A stretch of 64,000 bases of DNA, taken from positions 62,001 through 126,000 of the forward strand of contig JAJQIG010000046.1 in NCBI GenBank assembly GCA_021199335.1. The letters are read 5' to 3'. Of the stretch, positions 51,925 through 60,595 are shown one piece after another. The stretch comes from Oscillospiraceae bacterium (GTDB lineage: Bacteria > Bacillota > Clostridia > Oscillospirales > Ruminococcaceae). The notes beneath the pieces were generated by a model. The model searched no databases. It had not been told where the DNA came from and saw only the letters and a list, made by a program, of their open reading frames with translations. Positions within the stretch are counted from its first letter, which is position 1. Every line of letters begins with the position of its first letter. Made by a program: the position numbers and the translations under genes.

Positions 51925-51981
51925 AGGCTGACTATGCTTGAAATCCGCTTTCTTTGTTGAAAAACGGTGAACCGTCAGCCT
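51925..51981 (+). promoter_or_regulatory. Inverted repeat in the yqhY leader
   Basis: AGGCTGAC (51925-51932) pairs with GTCAGCCT (51974-51981) in the 5' leader, about 25 bases before the yqhY start. No T-run follows, so it is not a terminator. Confidence 0.5.
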
Positions 51982-52007
51982 GATTACGGGCGGAAGGGGA
52001 TTATCGT

Positions 52008-52367
52008 ATGAATAAAAAAACGGATTCACAGGTAAACAGCCTTAAAATTTCCGAGGGTGTTATAACTAAGATCGTAAGAATTGCAGCGGGCAGCATTGAG
52101 GGCGTGGCAGGCTTCACAAAAGCCAAAATTCGTTTGGGAAATCTTTTCTCCGATGCGGAGGATAAGCCTGCAATTGATGTCAGCACGGAAAACGGAACCG
52201 TCGATATTACGGTTAATGTTGTCCTGTCACAGGGCAGCAAGGTTAAGCAGGTTGCCGAGCGTATTCAGAATAAGGTCAAGAACGATATTCAGAATATGAC
52301 GGGAATTGCCGTAACAAGGGTGAACGTCATTGTAGAGGACATCACCCTTGATAATAAGGAAAATTAA
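52008..52367 (+). CDS. yqhY: Asp23/Gls24 family protein (YqhY type)
   Basis: 119 residues: SLKISEGVITKIVRIAAGSI, GVAGF, then VDITVNVVLSQGSKVKQVAE and TGIAVTRVNVIVEDI, the complete DUF322 fold. In Bacillus YqhY affects acetyl-CoA carboxylase activity; accBC, which normally precede it, are missing here. GGAAGGGG precedes the ATG. Confidence 0.93.
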   Translation: MNKKTDSQVNSLKISEGVITKIVRIAAGSIEGVAGFTKAKIRLGNLFSDAEDKPAIDVSTENGTVDITVNVVLSQGSKVKQVAERIQNKVKNDIQNMTGIAVTRVNVIVEDITLDNKEN

Positions 52368-52434
52368 ATGAAAAGCAGGCTCTTTGATAAGGGCTTGCTT
52401 TTCTGTGTTGCAATAAAGAAAGGATTTGAAAAAA

Positions 52435-52851
52435 TTGAAGAGAAGTGAAATAAGAGAAGCTGCATTTTTCCTTACATTTGAAAAGCTTTTTTCTGAGGAT
52501 TCTGTTGACGATATTATTGATGCGGCATACGAAACCGATGAATTTGAAATGGATGAGAATGTCGAGAGATTATTCGCCGCCGTTAATGAAAAGTCCGGGG
52601 AGATTGATGAAATTATCGCAGGGCTCAGCGAAAAAAGGCAGTTCGGAAGAATACCCAAGGTCAGCATAGCAATACTTAGGGTGGCAATATACGAAATGCT
52701 CTATGATGAAAAGGTTCCCGTTAATGTTGCTATAAGCGAGGCTGTAATCCTTGCGAAAAAATTTTCTTATGATCCCGATGTTCAGTTTGTGAACGGCGTT
52801 TTGGGCGCATATGCGAGAACTTTGGAAAATAAAGAAGAAAGCGTGAACTGA
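52435..52851 (+). CDS. nusB: Transcription antitermination/rRNA processing factor NusB
   Basis: 138 residues from TTG 52435 (AAAGGA 10 bases upstream; the TTG at 52426 is too close). All-helical NusB domain: KRSEIREAAFFLTFE at the N-terminus and the conserved VPVNVAISEAVILAKKFS with FVNGVLG. NusB with S10 binds boxA in rRNA leaders. Only 2 bases separate it from the TsaD-like gene. Confidence 0.94.
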   Translation: MKRSEIREAAFFLTFEKLFSEDSVDDIIDAAYETDEFEMDENVERLFAAVNEKSGEIDEIIAGLSEKRQFGRIPKVSIAILRVAIYEMLYDEKVPVNVAISEAVILAKKFSYDPDVQFVNGVLGAYARTLENKEESVN

Positions 52852-52853
52852 CA

Positions 52854-53792
52854 ATGCCGTATTGCCTTGGTATTGACACCAGTAATTATACAACCTCAGC
52901 TGCTTTGATCGATACCGACAGAATGGAGGTCAACCACTTTGAAAAGCTGCTCCCCGTAAAAGGTGGGGAAGCAGGATTGCGTCAGAGCGACGCCGTTTTT
53001 CACCATACCAAACAACTTCCCGAGGTAATGGCGAATTTATTCAAGGGTGAAAGCATACACATTTCGAGCATAGGAGTTTCCGCAAGACCAAGGAATATCG
53101 AAGGCTCATATATGCCCTGCTTCCTCTGTGGGGAGGGACTTGCGGATTCAATCGGCGCACTGAGCAGCATTGCGGTACATAAAACCTCACACCAGGTGGG
53201 GCATATACTTGCCGCATTGTTTTCGGCAAAAAAGCTCGATTTTATAGGGAGAAGCTTTATTGCCTTCCATGTCAGCGGCGGAACAACCGATTGCCTTTTT
53301 GTCGAACCCGATGATGAGCAGATTTTTAAAATAACTGAGATAGGAACATCGCTCGATTTAAAAGCGGGACAGGCGGTCGACAGAACGGGGCTTATGCTGG
53401 GGCTTGAATTTCCCTGCGGAAAGGAGCTTGAAAAGCTCGCCGAAAAAAGCAGCCGCAGTTTTAGGATAAAGCCCGTTTTAAAGGATGGTAACTGCTGCCT
53501 TTCGGGACTTGAAAATAAGTGCAGAAAAATGCTTGATGACGGCGAAAGCAGGGAGGATATAGCAAGCTTTTGTCTTAGCAGCATTTACAGCAACGTAAAG
53601 GCTATGGCTGAATATGCTCTTCAAAGCCGAGGTTCGCTCCCGATAGTTTTTGCGGGGGGAGTTATGTCGGATAAAATTATTCGCCGCAGATTGGAAAATG
53701 ACTTTGAAGCATATTTTGCGGAGCCGTGCTTATCCTGTGATAATGCGGTCGGAACTGCGGTCTTTGCGGCAATAAGGGAGAAATTAATATGA
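52854..53792 (+). CDS. TsaD/Kae1-family paralogue with altered active site
   Basis: 312 residues of the Kae1/TsaD (Gcp, M22) ASKHA fold: LGIDTSNYTTSAAL, metal-binding His113-x3-His117 (HQVGH), FHVSGGTTDCLFV, VFAGGVMSDK and the closing CDNAVG. The usual GE-x-(F/Y)DK is GQAVDRTG here, so the Glu is replaced. A normal TsaD would be about 335 residues and carry the Glu. Probably a second, divergent paralogue found in Clostridia; its activity (t6A synthesis or another) is not shown. The stop overlaps xseA (ATGA). Confidence 0.82.
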   Translation: MPYCLGIDTSNYTTSAALIDTDRMEVNHFEKLLPVKGGEAGLRQSDAVFHHTKQLPEVMANLFKGESIHISSIGVSARPRNIEGSYMPCFLCGEGLADSIGALSSIAVHKTSHQVGHILAALFSAKKLDFIGRSFIAFHVSGGTTDCLFVEPDDEQIFKITEIGTSLDLKAGQAVDRTGLMLGLEFPCGKELEKLAEKSSRSFRIKPVLKDGNCCLSGLENKCRKMLDDGESREDIASFCLSSIYSNVKAMAEYALQSRGSLPIVFAGGVMSDKIIRRRLENDFEAYFAEPCLSCDNAVGTAVFAAIREKLI

Positions 53793-54973
53793 GCAGTGTT
53801 ATGACTGTTTCTCAGCTTAATAGGTATATTTCCTTTAAATTCAGGGAGGATAAATCCTTGAAAGGAATTCTTATAAGCGGGGAGATTTCCAATTTTACGA
53901 ACCATGCAAAAACAGGACATTTTTATTTTACGCTTAAAGACGGTTCAAGTGCGATAAAAGCGGTAATGTTTAACAATATGGCGTCAAGGCTCGGCTTTAT
54001 GCCCGAATCGGGTATGAAGGTGATTGTTTCCGCAAATGTTCAAGTGTTTGAGCGTGACGGCGTTTATCAGCTTTATGTGAACGATATGCAGCCGGACGGG
54101 GTCGGGGCATTGTATTTTGCATTTGAACAGCTCAAAAAAAAGCTTTCGGAGGAGGGCATTTTTGATGAACAGTTCAAGAAGCCGCTCCCAACATTTCCGC
54201 AGAAAATAGGGATAGTCACATCGCCCGATGCCGCTGCGCTTCAGGATATGCTCAATATAATTTCAAGGCGCTATTCCGTTGTTGAGATTACGATTTATCC
54301 GTGCCTTGTGCAGGGTAAATACGCTGCGGATTCGATATGCTCCTCCCTTGCAAATGCCGATAACAGCGATAATGATATTATCATAGTCGGCAGGGGAGGA
54401 GGTTCGCTTGAGGACCTTATGGCTTTCAATTCAGAGAACGTTGCACGGTGTATCTTCAAATGCCAAACCCCCGTTATATCCGCTATCGGACATGAAACGG
54501 ATACTACGATTGCCGATTATGCCGCCGATTTAAGAGCGCCTACGCCGTCAGCCGCAGCGGAGCTTGCTGTCCCCGAAATAGGCGTACTCAGGGGATTTGT
54601 TGACTCCGCCGAAAAAAGGCTTGCTGAAATACTTAATGGAAGGCTCAGCGAGAAAAGGAACCTCCTTGATATAATGGAACAGCGGCTTAACGCCATGCTT
54701 CCTGTGCAGAAAATATCTTCTTCGAAATCATTGCTTGATGAAAAGAAGCAGCGGCTTGATTTGATGATGAAAAACAGTATTGTTTCCAAAAGAGCTTTGA
54801 TAAATGAAAAAACTGCGGCTCTCGACAATTTAAGTCCGCTTAAAATTATGAATAGGGGATATTCTCTGGTTTATAAGGACGAAAAAATAGTTGGCTCAGC
54901 GGGGTTGTTGAAAAGTGGAGATAATGTAACAATAAGGCTTTCCGATGGTTCGGTTAAGGCTCAGATTGTTTGA
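53789..54973 (+). CDS. xseA: Exodeoxyribonuclease VII large subunit
   Basis: 394 residues: N-terminal OB fold (VSQLNRYISFKF, ISNFTNHAKTGHFYFTLKD), catalytic domain with PQKIGIVTSPDAAALQDML, IIIVGRGGGSLEDLMAFN and VISAIGHETDTTIADYAAD, then a coiled coil. Degrades single-stranded DNA with XseB, encoded 13 bases downstream. Confidence 0.96.
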   Translation: MSSVMTVSQLNRYISFKFREDKSLKGILISGEISNFTNHAKTGHFYFTLKDGSSAIKAVMFNNMASRLGFMPESGMKVIVSANVQVFERDGVYQLYVNDMQPDGVGALYFAFEQLKKKLSEEGIFDEQFKKPLPTFPQKIGIVTSPDAAALQDMLNIISRRYSVVEITIYPCLVQGKYAADSICSSLANADNSDNDIIIVGRGGGSLEDLMAFNSENVARCIFKCQTPVISAIGHETDTTIADYAADLRAPTPSAAAELAVPEIGVLRGFVDSAEKRLAEILNGRLSEKRNLLDIMEQRLNAMLPVQKISSSKSLLDEKKQRLDLMMKNSIVSKRALINEKTAALDNLSPLKIMNRGYSLVYKDEKIVGSAGLLKSGDNVTIRLSDGSVKAQIV

Positions 54974-54986
54974 AAGGATAAATTAT

Positions 54987-55166
54987 ATGAAATTTGAAGA
55001 ATCCGTAAAAAAGATAGACGAAATTATTGCAGCGCTTGAAAACTCGGATATAACGCTTGAGGACTCAATTAAGCTTTATAAGGACGGCGCAGAGCTTATT
55101 TCTTCATGCAGAAAAGAGCTTGACAACGCCGAAATGCTTGTTACTGTTGCAGACAGTGATTTTTAA
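54987..55166 (+). CDS. xseB: Exodeoxyribonuclease VII small subunit
   Basis: 59 residues from ATG 54987 (AAAGGA about 8 bases upstream); two helices with the family start MKFEESVKKIDEIIAALE and LEDSIKLYKDG. Partner of XseA, 12 bases before ispA. Confidence 0.93.
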   Translation: MKFEESVKKIDEIIAALENSDITLEDSIKLYKDGAELISSCRKELDNAEMLVTVADSDF

Positions 55167-55178
55167 GGAGTGTTGATT

Positions 55179-56078
55179 GTGACCGCAATAGGCGATGTGA
55201 CAGAGAAGCTGAATTACCTTGCGCAGCTTGTCAACGATGAGCTGGAAAAATTCAAAAAAATTGAGTATACTAATGTAAGCGGACAGAAAAATGTCGTTGA
55301 CGCAATGTGGTACTCCCTTTCGGCGGGCGGAAAAAGAATTCGCCCCGTCCTTGTGCTGGAGTTTTGCCGAATATGCGGAGGGGATTACAGCTCTGCACTT
55401 TCGGCTGCCTGCGCCATTGAGATGATGCACACATTTTCGCTTATCCATGATGACCTGCCTTGCGTTGATAACGATGATTTCAGGCGGGGAAAACCATCCT
55501 GCCACAAGGCGTATGGCGAGGTTAACGCACTGCTCGCAGGGGATGCGTTGGAGAACCGTGCTTTCGGAATAATTGCGGAATGCGGCAGCTTGACGGATTC
55601 CCAAAAGGTAAGGCTTATAAAAACACTTTCGGATTCAACCGGAGTGCTCGGAATGATAGGCGGTCAGGTTATCGATACGGAATGTGAAAATGATCCTGTT
55701 ACAGAGGAGCTTCTCCTCGAAATGTATGGGATGAAAACGGGAGCGCTGTTGAGTGCGGCGTGCAAAATGGGATGTATATGCGGCAGTGGGACAGAGCAGC
55801 AGCTCAAATTTGCCGATGATTACGGAAAAAATCTCGGCCTTGCATTTCAGATTGTGGATGATATACTCGATGTTGAAGGTTCCGCCGAGAGGTTCGGTAA
55901 ACCTATAGGAAGCGATGCGGAAAACGGCAAGACGACCTTTGCTTCGCTTTGCGGCATTGAAAATGCGAAAAAATATGCGTTTGAGTTCAGCGAAAGGGCT
56001 CTTTCTGCACTTGAAGCGTTTAGCGATGTTGATTTCTTGAAGGAACTCACAATGTTTCTTCTCAGGCGTGATTACTGA
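55179..56078 (+). CDS. ispA: Polyprenyl (farnesyl) diphosphate synthase
   Basis: 299 residues from GTG 55179, placed 8 bases after AAGGAG. Chain-length-determining first Asp motif SLIHDDLPCVDNDD and second motif FQIVDDILDV, GGKRIRPVL and the Lys-Thr region MKTGALL. Condenses IPP with allylic diphosphates to farnesyl diphosphate; with the nearby dxs it supplies the isoprenoid pathway. Confidence 0.95.
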   Translation: MTAIGDVTEKLNYLAQLVNDELEKFKKIEYTNVSGQKNVVDAMWYSLSAGGKRIRPVLVLEFCRICGGDYSSALSAACAIEMMHTFSLIHDDLPCVDNDDFRRGKPSCHKAYGEVNALLAGDALENRAFGIIAECGSLTDSQKVRLIKTLSDSTGVLGMIGGQVIDTECENDPVTEELLLEMYGMKTGALLSAACKMGCICGSGTEQQLKFADDYGKNLGLAFQIVDDILDVEGSAERFGKPIGSDAENGKTTFASLCGIENAKKYAFEFSERALSALEAFSDVDFLKELTMFLLRRDY

Positions 56079-56109
56079 TTGAGATTTTATGAGAAAGGAC
56101 GTTCTAATA

Positions 56110-56589
56110 ATGGCTAAATTTGAGTATAATTATGTTTTGACTGCGGCCGTTGTATCATGGTTCTCGGCGCAGGTCATAAAGACTATAATAAATCTGCTGA
56201 AAACGAAGAAATTCAACGCTGAAAGGCTTATCGGTTCGGGGGGAATGCCAAGCTCGCATTCATCTCTTGTATGCTCTGCAGGTGTCGCAATGTTCAGAAC
56301 CTGCGGTGGCGGGTCCCCCGAATTTGCACTTATGTTTATTGTCGCAATGATTGTAATGTATGACGCTATGGGCGTAAGACGTGCCGCAGGACTTCATGCG
56401 CATGAGCTTAACCGTATGAATAAAATTTTCGATATAAAGGGAATAAACAACCGTGATGAGAGCAAGAGCGAGGATAAGAAAAAAAAGCAAAAAGAGCTGA
56501 AGGAATACCTTGGCCATACGCCGTTTGAGGTCCTCGGAGGAGCAATCCTCGGATTCGCTGTTGCATTTATTGTGCCGACAGGCGTTTAA
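56110..56589 (+). CDS. Divergent PAP2-family membrane protein (YuiD/DUF212)
   Basis: 159 residues from ATG 56110 (AAAGGA upstream); an ATG 21 bases earlier lacks a ribosome site. Motifs GGMPSSHSS, YDAMGVRRAAGLHA and GHTPFEVLGGAILG define the YuiD-type divergent acid phosphatase family; four membrane segments. Next to ispA and dxs it may act on polyprenyl phosphates, but this is a guess from position only. Confidence 0.88.
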   Translation: MAKFEYNYVLTAAVVSWFSAQVIKTIINLLKTKKFNAERLIGSGGMPSSHSSLVCSAGVAMFRTCGGGSPEFALMFIVAMIVMYDAMGVRRAAGLHAHELNRMNKIFDIKGINNRDESKSEDKKKKQKELKEYLGHTPFEVLGGAILGFAVAFIVPTGV

Positions 56590-56601
56590 CAGGAGGCTGC
56601 T

Positions 56602-58461
56602 TTGGATAATTCAAATGTAAAACTGAGCGAATTGAATCTTCCGCATGACTTAAAAAAGCTCACTATCGGACAGTGCAATATGCTTTGCAAGGATATAAGA
56701 AAAACTATTCTTAAAACTGTTATGAAAAGCGGCGGACACCTTGCTTCAAACCTCGGAACGGTCGAACTTACGGTTGCAATGCACCGTGTCTTTAATTCGC
56801 CAAACGATAAATTCGTGTGGGATGTGGGTCATCAGGCTTATACCCACAAGCTCCTTACGGGAAGATACAGCCGCTTTTCTACATTGAGGAGCAATGACGG
56901 AATTTCGGGCTTTATAAGGCCATCCGAATCAAGGCATGATACCTTTGTAAGCGGTCACAGCAGCACATCCATTTCCGCTGCCCTCGGTATGGCGGAGGCT
57001 ATGCGTCAAAACGGCGACACAACGCATCATGCTATTGCAGTTATAGGCGACGGAGCATTCACGGGCGGCCTTGCATATGAGGGACTTAACAATGCGGGAA
57101 AAAGTAAAGCTAAAATTATTGTTATCCTTAATCATAATGATATGTCCATATCAAAAAATGTCGGTGCTTTTGCAAAGTATCTTACTTCAATACGAGGAAG
57201 CCAAAATTATCTTGATACAAAGAAAGCTGTTGAAAAGGTGCTTGACAATACACCCGTTATTGGCGAGCCTTTGAAGAATGTTATAATGTCCTCAAAGTCC
57301 GCATTAAAAATGTTTTTGTATCATTCAACTATGTTTGAAGACCTTGGCTTTGTTTATTTGGGACCCGTGGATGGGCATAACATTGCCGAACTTGAAGAAG
57401 CAATGAGAATGGCGAAACGAATTAATAATCCCGTGTTTATCCATGTGAACACTGTTAAGGGGAAAGGATTTAAGCCTGCGGAGGAGAATCCGGGTGCGTT
57501 CCACAGTATCCCAAGCTGCGGATATAACCTCAATAACCCTGAAAACAGTTCTGAGAATACCTTTTCCGATAATTTCGGAAAGCTCCTTGCCGAATTTGCA
57601 GCTGCGGATGAAAATATATGCGCAGTAACCGCTGCAATGAAGTACGGAACGGGACTGCAATATTTTGCCGCACAATTTCCCGAGCGCTTTTATGACGTTG
57701 GAATTGCCGAGCAGCACGCAGTAACCTTTTCGGGCGGCCTTGCAAAATGCGGAAAGCTGCCTGTTTTTGCGGTATATTCGAGCTTCCTGCAGCGTTCCTA
57801 TGACCAGATTATCCACGATATTTCAATAGATAAGCTACATATGGTTCTTGCCGTTGACAGGGCGGGGATTGTCGGCGAGGACGGAGAAACTCATCAGGGC
57901 GTGTTCGATATACCGATGCTTATGGGAATACCGAATGTGACAATTTTTTCTCCCTCAAATTTTAACGAACAAAAGCTTTGCCTGAGAAAGGCTCTTTATG
58001 AAACGGACGGACTTGCGGTGATAAGATACCCCAAAGGCGGAGAGGACTTCGGCTATTGCGGTTATAACTATGACACGGACGGCTATTATCACTTTTACAG
58101 CGGCAATGACTGCCTTGCAGTAAGCTTCGGAAGAATATTTAATCGGCTTTATGAAGCGGGAAAAGAAACGGATTTCCGCAGCTTTGATATGCTCAAGCTT
58201 GTAAAAATTTTTCCGATAGAGGACGAGATTGTAGAAATAGCCGCAAAATATAAAAGTATTGTTGTTTTTGAGGAAAGCTCAAAGGCAAGCGGATTCGGAG
58301 AGAAATTTCTTGTAAGACTTATTGAGAATGGCTTTGGCGGAAAAATAAAAATCTGCGCCCTTGACGGATTTATTCCGCAGGCAAGCACCCATCAAATTCT
58401 TGCAAAATACGGTCTTGAAAAAAAATCTATGATTGATACAATAAGAAATATGGAGATTTAG
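56602..58461 (+). CDS. dxs: 1-deoxy-D-xylulose-5-phosphate synthase
   Basis: First enzyme of the MEP isoprenoid pathway (pyruvate plus glyceraldehyde 3-phosphate), TPP-dependent. 619 residues; TTG start 5 bases after AGGAGG. TPP motif from GDGAFTGG to the NHNDMSIS region, HVNTVKGKGFKPAE, catalytic-loop DVGIAEQHAVTFSGG and RAGIVGEDGETHQGVFD. Position after ispA and before tlyA is the Firmicutes standard. Confidence 0.97.
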   Translation: MDNSNVKLSELNLPHDLKKLTIGQCNMLCKDIRKTILKTVMKSGGHLASNLGTVELTVAMHRVFNSPNDKFVWDVGHQAYTHKLLTGRYSRFSTLRSNDGISGFIRPSESRHDTFVSGHSSTSISAALGMAEAMRQNGDTTHHAIAVIGDGAFTGGLAYEGLNNAGKSKAKIIVILNHNDMSISKNVGAFAKYLTSIRGSQNYLDTKKAVEKVLDNTPVIGEPLKNVIMSSKSALKMFLYHSTMFEDLGFVYLGPVDGHNIAELEEAMRMAKRINNPVFIHVNTVKGKGFKPAEENPGAFHSIPSCGYNLNNPENSSENTFSDNFGKLLAEFAAADENICAVTAAMKYGTGLQYFAAQFPERFYDVGIAEQHAVTFSGGLAKCGKLPVFAVYSSFLQRSYDQIIHDISIDKLHMVLAVDRAGIVGEDGETHQGVFDIPMLMGIPNVTIFSPSNFNEQKLCLRKALYETDGLAVIRYPKGGEDFGYCGYNYDTDGYYHFYSGNDCLAVSFGRIFNRLYEAGKETDFRSFDMLKLVKIFPIEDEIVEIAAKYKSIVVFEESSKASGFGEKFLVRLIENGFGGKIKICALDGFIPQASTHQILAKYGLEKKSMIDTIRNMEI

Positions 58462-58463
58462 AC

Positions 58464-59264
58464 TTGAGGATTGATTTATACCTTGTTGAAAACGGAATAG
58501 TTAAGAGCCGTGAACGTGCAAAGGAACATATAAAAAACGGCGATGTAAGGGTTAATGGTGAGGTTGTTGTTAAACCCTCCTATAATATCTCCGATGGCGA
58601 TGATGTTTTGTTTACGGGAAACCCACTCGGCTATGTCGGCAGGGGAGGACTGAAGCTTGAAAAGGCGATAAGGGTGTTTAAGCCTCGGCTTGAAGGAAGA
58701 GTGTGCATGGATATTGGGGCTTCAACGGGCGGATTTACCGATTGTATGCTGAAAAACGGCGCAAAGCTTGTCTATGCGGTTGATGTTGGCCATGACCAGC
58801 TTGACCCTATTCTTGCGGAGAATCCTTGTGTAGTTAATATGGAGGATACAAATATAAACAGTACCTCGCCGAGTGATTTTGACCCTGCACCGAGCTTTTT
58901 TTCGGTAGATGTTTCGTTCGTTTCGCTGAAGAATATAATTCCCAAGATAGCTGAGCTTATTCCGCAGAATGGGGAGGCGGTTTTCCTTATAAAACCGCAG
59001 TTTGAAGTCGGGAAATCCGATATTGGCAAGCGCGGAATAGTGAAGGACAGAAAGGCGCATATCAGAGTTATAAATGAAATAATAGTATTTTGCAGTGTTA
59101 ATGGGCTTGCCGTAAAGGGGCTTGACTATTCTCCCATATCGGGAGGGGACGGGAACATAGAGTACTTTGCGTACATAACGCCGAATACCGAAAATCAGGC
59201 GGCTTTTGATGTAAAACACATAGTTGATGCCGCATTTTCCGATTTAAAGAGAAAGGAGAAATGA
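58464..59264 (+). CDS. tlyA: TlyA-family rRNA 2'-O-methyltransferase
   Basis: 266 residues, TTG start. N-terminal S4 RNA-binding domain (MRIDLYLVENGIVKSRERA), then FtsJ-like methyltransferase with GYVGRGGLKLEKA, SAM motif DIGASTGGFTDC and the pattern SVDVSFVSL. Homologues methylate 16S/23S rRNA; in Bacillus the gene is yqxC. It ends a few bases before nadK. Confidence 0.93.
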   Translation: MRIDLYLVENGIVKSRERAKEHIKNGDVRVNGEVVVKPSYNISDGDDVLFTGNPLGYVGRGGLKLEKAIRVFKPRLEGRVCMDIGASTGGFTDCMLKNGAKLVYAVDVGHDQLDPILAENPCVVNMEDTNINSTSPSDFDPAPSFFSVDVSFVSLKNIIPKIAELIPQNGEAVFLIKPQFEVGKSDIGKRGIVKDRKAHIRVINEIIVFCSVNGLAVKGLDYSPISGGDGNIEYFAYITPNTENQAAFDVKHIVDAAFSDLKRKEK

Positions 59265-59266
59265 GT

Positions 59267-60124
59267 ATGAAAATTGTTTTGTATCCTAATTTTAATAAGC
59301 CGAATGCTCTGCCTACAGCGATTAAGCTTTGCGATAAGCTGAATGAGCTTGACATAGAGGTGTTTACGGACAGGGAATATAAAGCGGATTTCTCCCAAAA
59401 AGCATTCGTTAAGTATGGCGAAATCGATGAAATCACTTCTGTGTGCGATGTTATAACCGCAATAGGCGGGGACGGCACAATCCTTAAAGCATCCCATTAT
59501 GCATCGGAATATGATAAGCCGCTGCTCGGAATAAATACAGGTCACCTTGGGTTTATGGCATCAATGGAAATTGACGAGCTTGACAACATCTCAAAGCTGA
59601 AAACCTCAGATTATAAAATTGAAACAAGAATGATGCTTGATATTGAGCAGGTTCGCAAAAATACTCTTATTTCAAAATACACTGCTTTGAATGATATAGT
59701 TATTGCAAAGCCATATTCCAAAATTACTGACTTCGAAATTGTTACGGATGATTTTGTTGTAAGCTCAATACATTCGGACGGAGTGGTCTTTTCCACCCCG
59801 ACAGGATCTACTGCCTATGCTCTTTCGGCAGGCGGACCCATTGTTGAACCGCTTATGGAATGCATACAGCTCACGCCTATATGTCCGCATTCTCTTTCGT
59901 CAAGAACTATGCTGTTTGCTGCGGACAGAAAAATTGAGTTAAGAATTTCTTCCAATAAAAAAGACGATGTATATTTTTCCGTCGATGGCAGATCGGAAGT
60001 AAAGGTTGAGGACGGGGATATATTACTTGTTTCACGTTCCCTTAAAAAACTTCGTCTTATTGATATAAAGGGTCATTCATTTTTTGATGCTGTAAATAAC
60101 AAGCTTATGAACCCAATAAAATAA
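59267..60124 (+). CDS. nadK: NAD kinase
   Basis: Phosphorylates NAD to NADP. 285 residues from ATG 59267, 8 bases after AAAGGAG (the ATG at 59261 is too close). Motifs AIGGDGTILKA, GINTGHLGF, the NAD-binding ALNDIVI and the strong TPTGSTAYALSAGGP. Between tlyA and argR, as in many Clostridia. Confidence 0.96.
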   Translation: MKIVLYPNFNKPNALPTAIKLCDKLNELDIEVFTDREYKADFSQKAFVKYGEIDEITSVCDVITAIGGDGTILKASHYASEYDKPLLGINTGHLGFMASMEIDELDNISKLKTSDYKIETRMMLDIEQVRKNTLISKYTALNDIVIAKPYSKITDFEIVTDDFVVSSIHSDGVVFSTPTGSTAYALSAGGPIVEPLMECIQLTPICPHSLSSRTMLFAADRKIELRISSNKKDDVYFSVDGRSEVKVEDGDILLVSRSLKKLRLIDIKGHSFFDAVNNKLMNPIK

Positions 60125-60144
60125 GGCTTTCAGCGGAGGTTTAT

Positions 60145-60579
60145 ATGGTAAAAAAGCAAAGACAGGATAAAATAATTGAAATAATAAGCAGCAATGAGAT
60201 CACAACTCAGGAAATGCTCAAAAAATATTTGGAGGATATAGGTATAGACGTTACACAGGCTACCTTATCACGGGATATTAACGAGCTTAATCTTAAAAAA
60301 GAGTCAAACGGCGTTTATAAATATACCGTTCCGCTTAAAAATTTAATTGAATGCCCCGCAATTCTTAAGGATTCGGTGATTGATGTTCTGTATGCAATGA
60401 ATACGGTTGTAATAAAATGTCATACAGGTATGGCTCAGGCGGCTTGCGCAACGATTGACAAAATGGAGTATACAGATATTGTCGGTACGATTGCAGGGGA
60501 TGATACTATTTTTGTTTTAATGCCGGATGAAAAGTCCGCCGCAGCGCTTTGCGGCAATCTCAGGGATATGATATTGTAA
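60145..60579 (+). CDS. argR: Arginine repressor ArgR/AhrC
   Basis: 144 residues: N-terminal winged helix (QDKIIEIISSNEITTQEML, VTQATLSRDI) and C-terminal arginine-binding hexamer domain ending in VGTIAGDDTIFVLM. Regulates arginine genes, none of which lies in the window. Standard ahrC-recN pairing; 16 bases before recN. Confidence 0.95.
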   Translation: MVKKQRQDKIIEIISSNEITTQEMLKKYLEDIGIDVTQATLSRDINELNLKKESNGVYKYTVPLKNLIECPAILKDSVIDVLYAMNTVVIKCHTGMAQAACATIDKMEYTDIVGTIAGDDTIFVLMPDEKSAAALCGNLRDMIL

Positions 60580-60595
60580 TCGAGGTAAACAGGAT

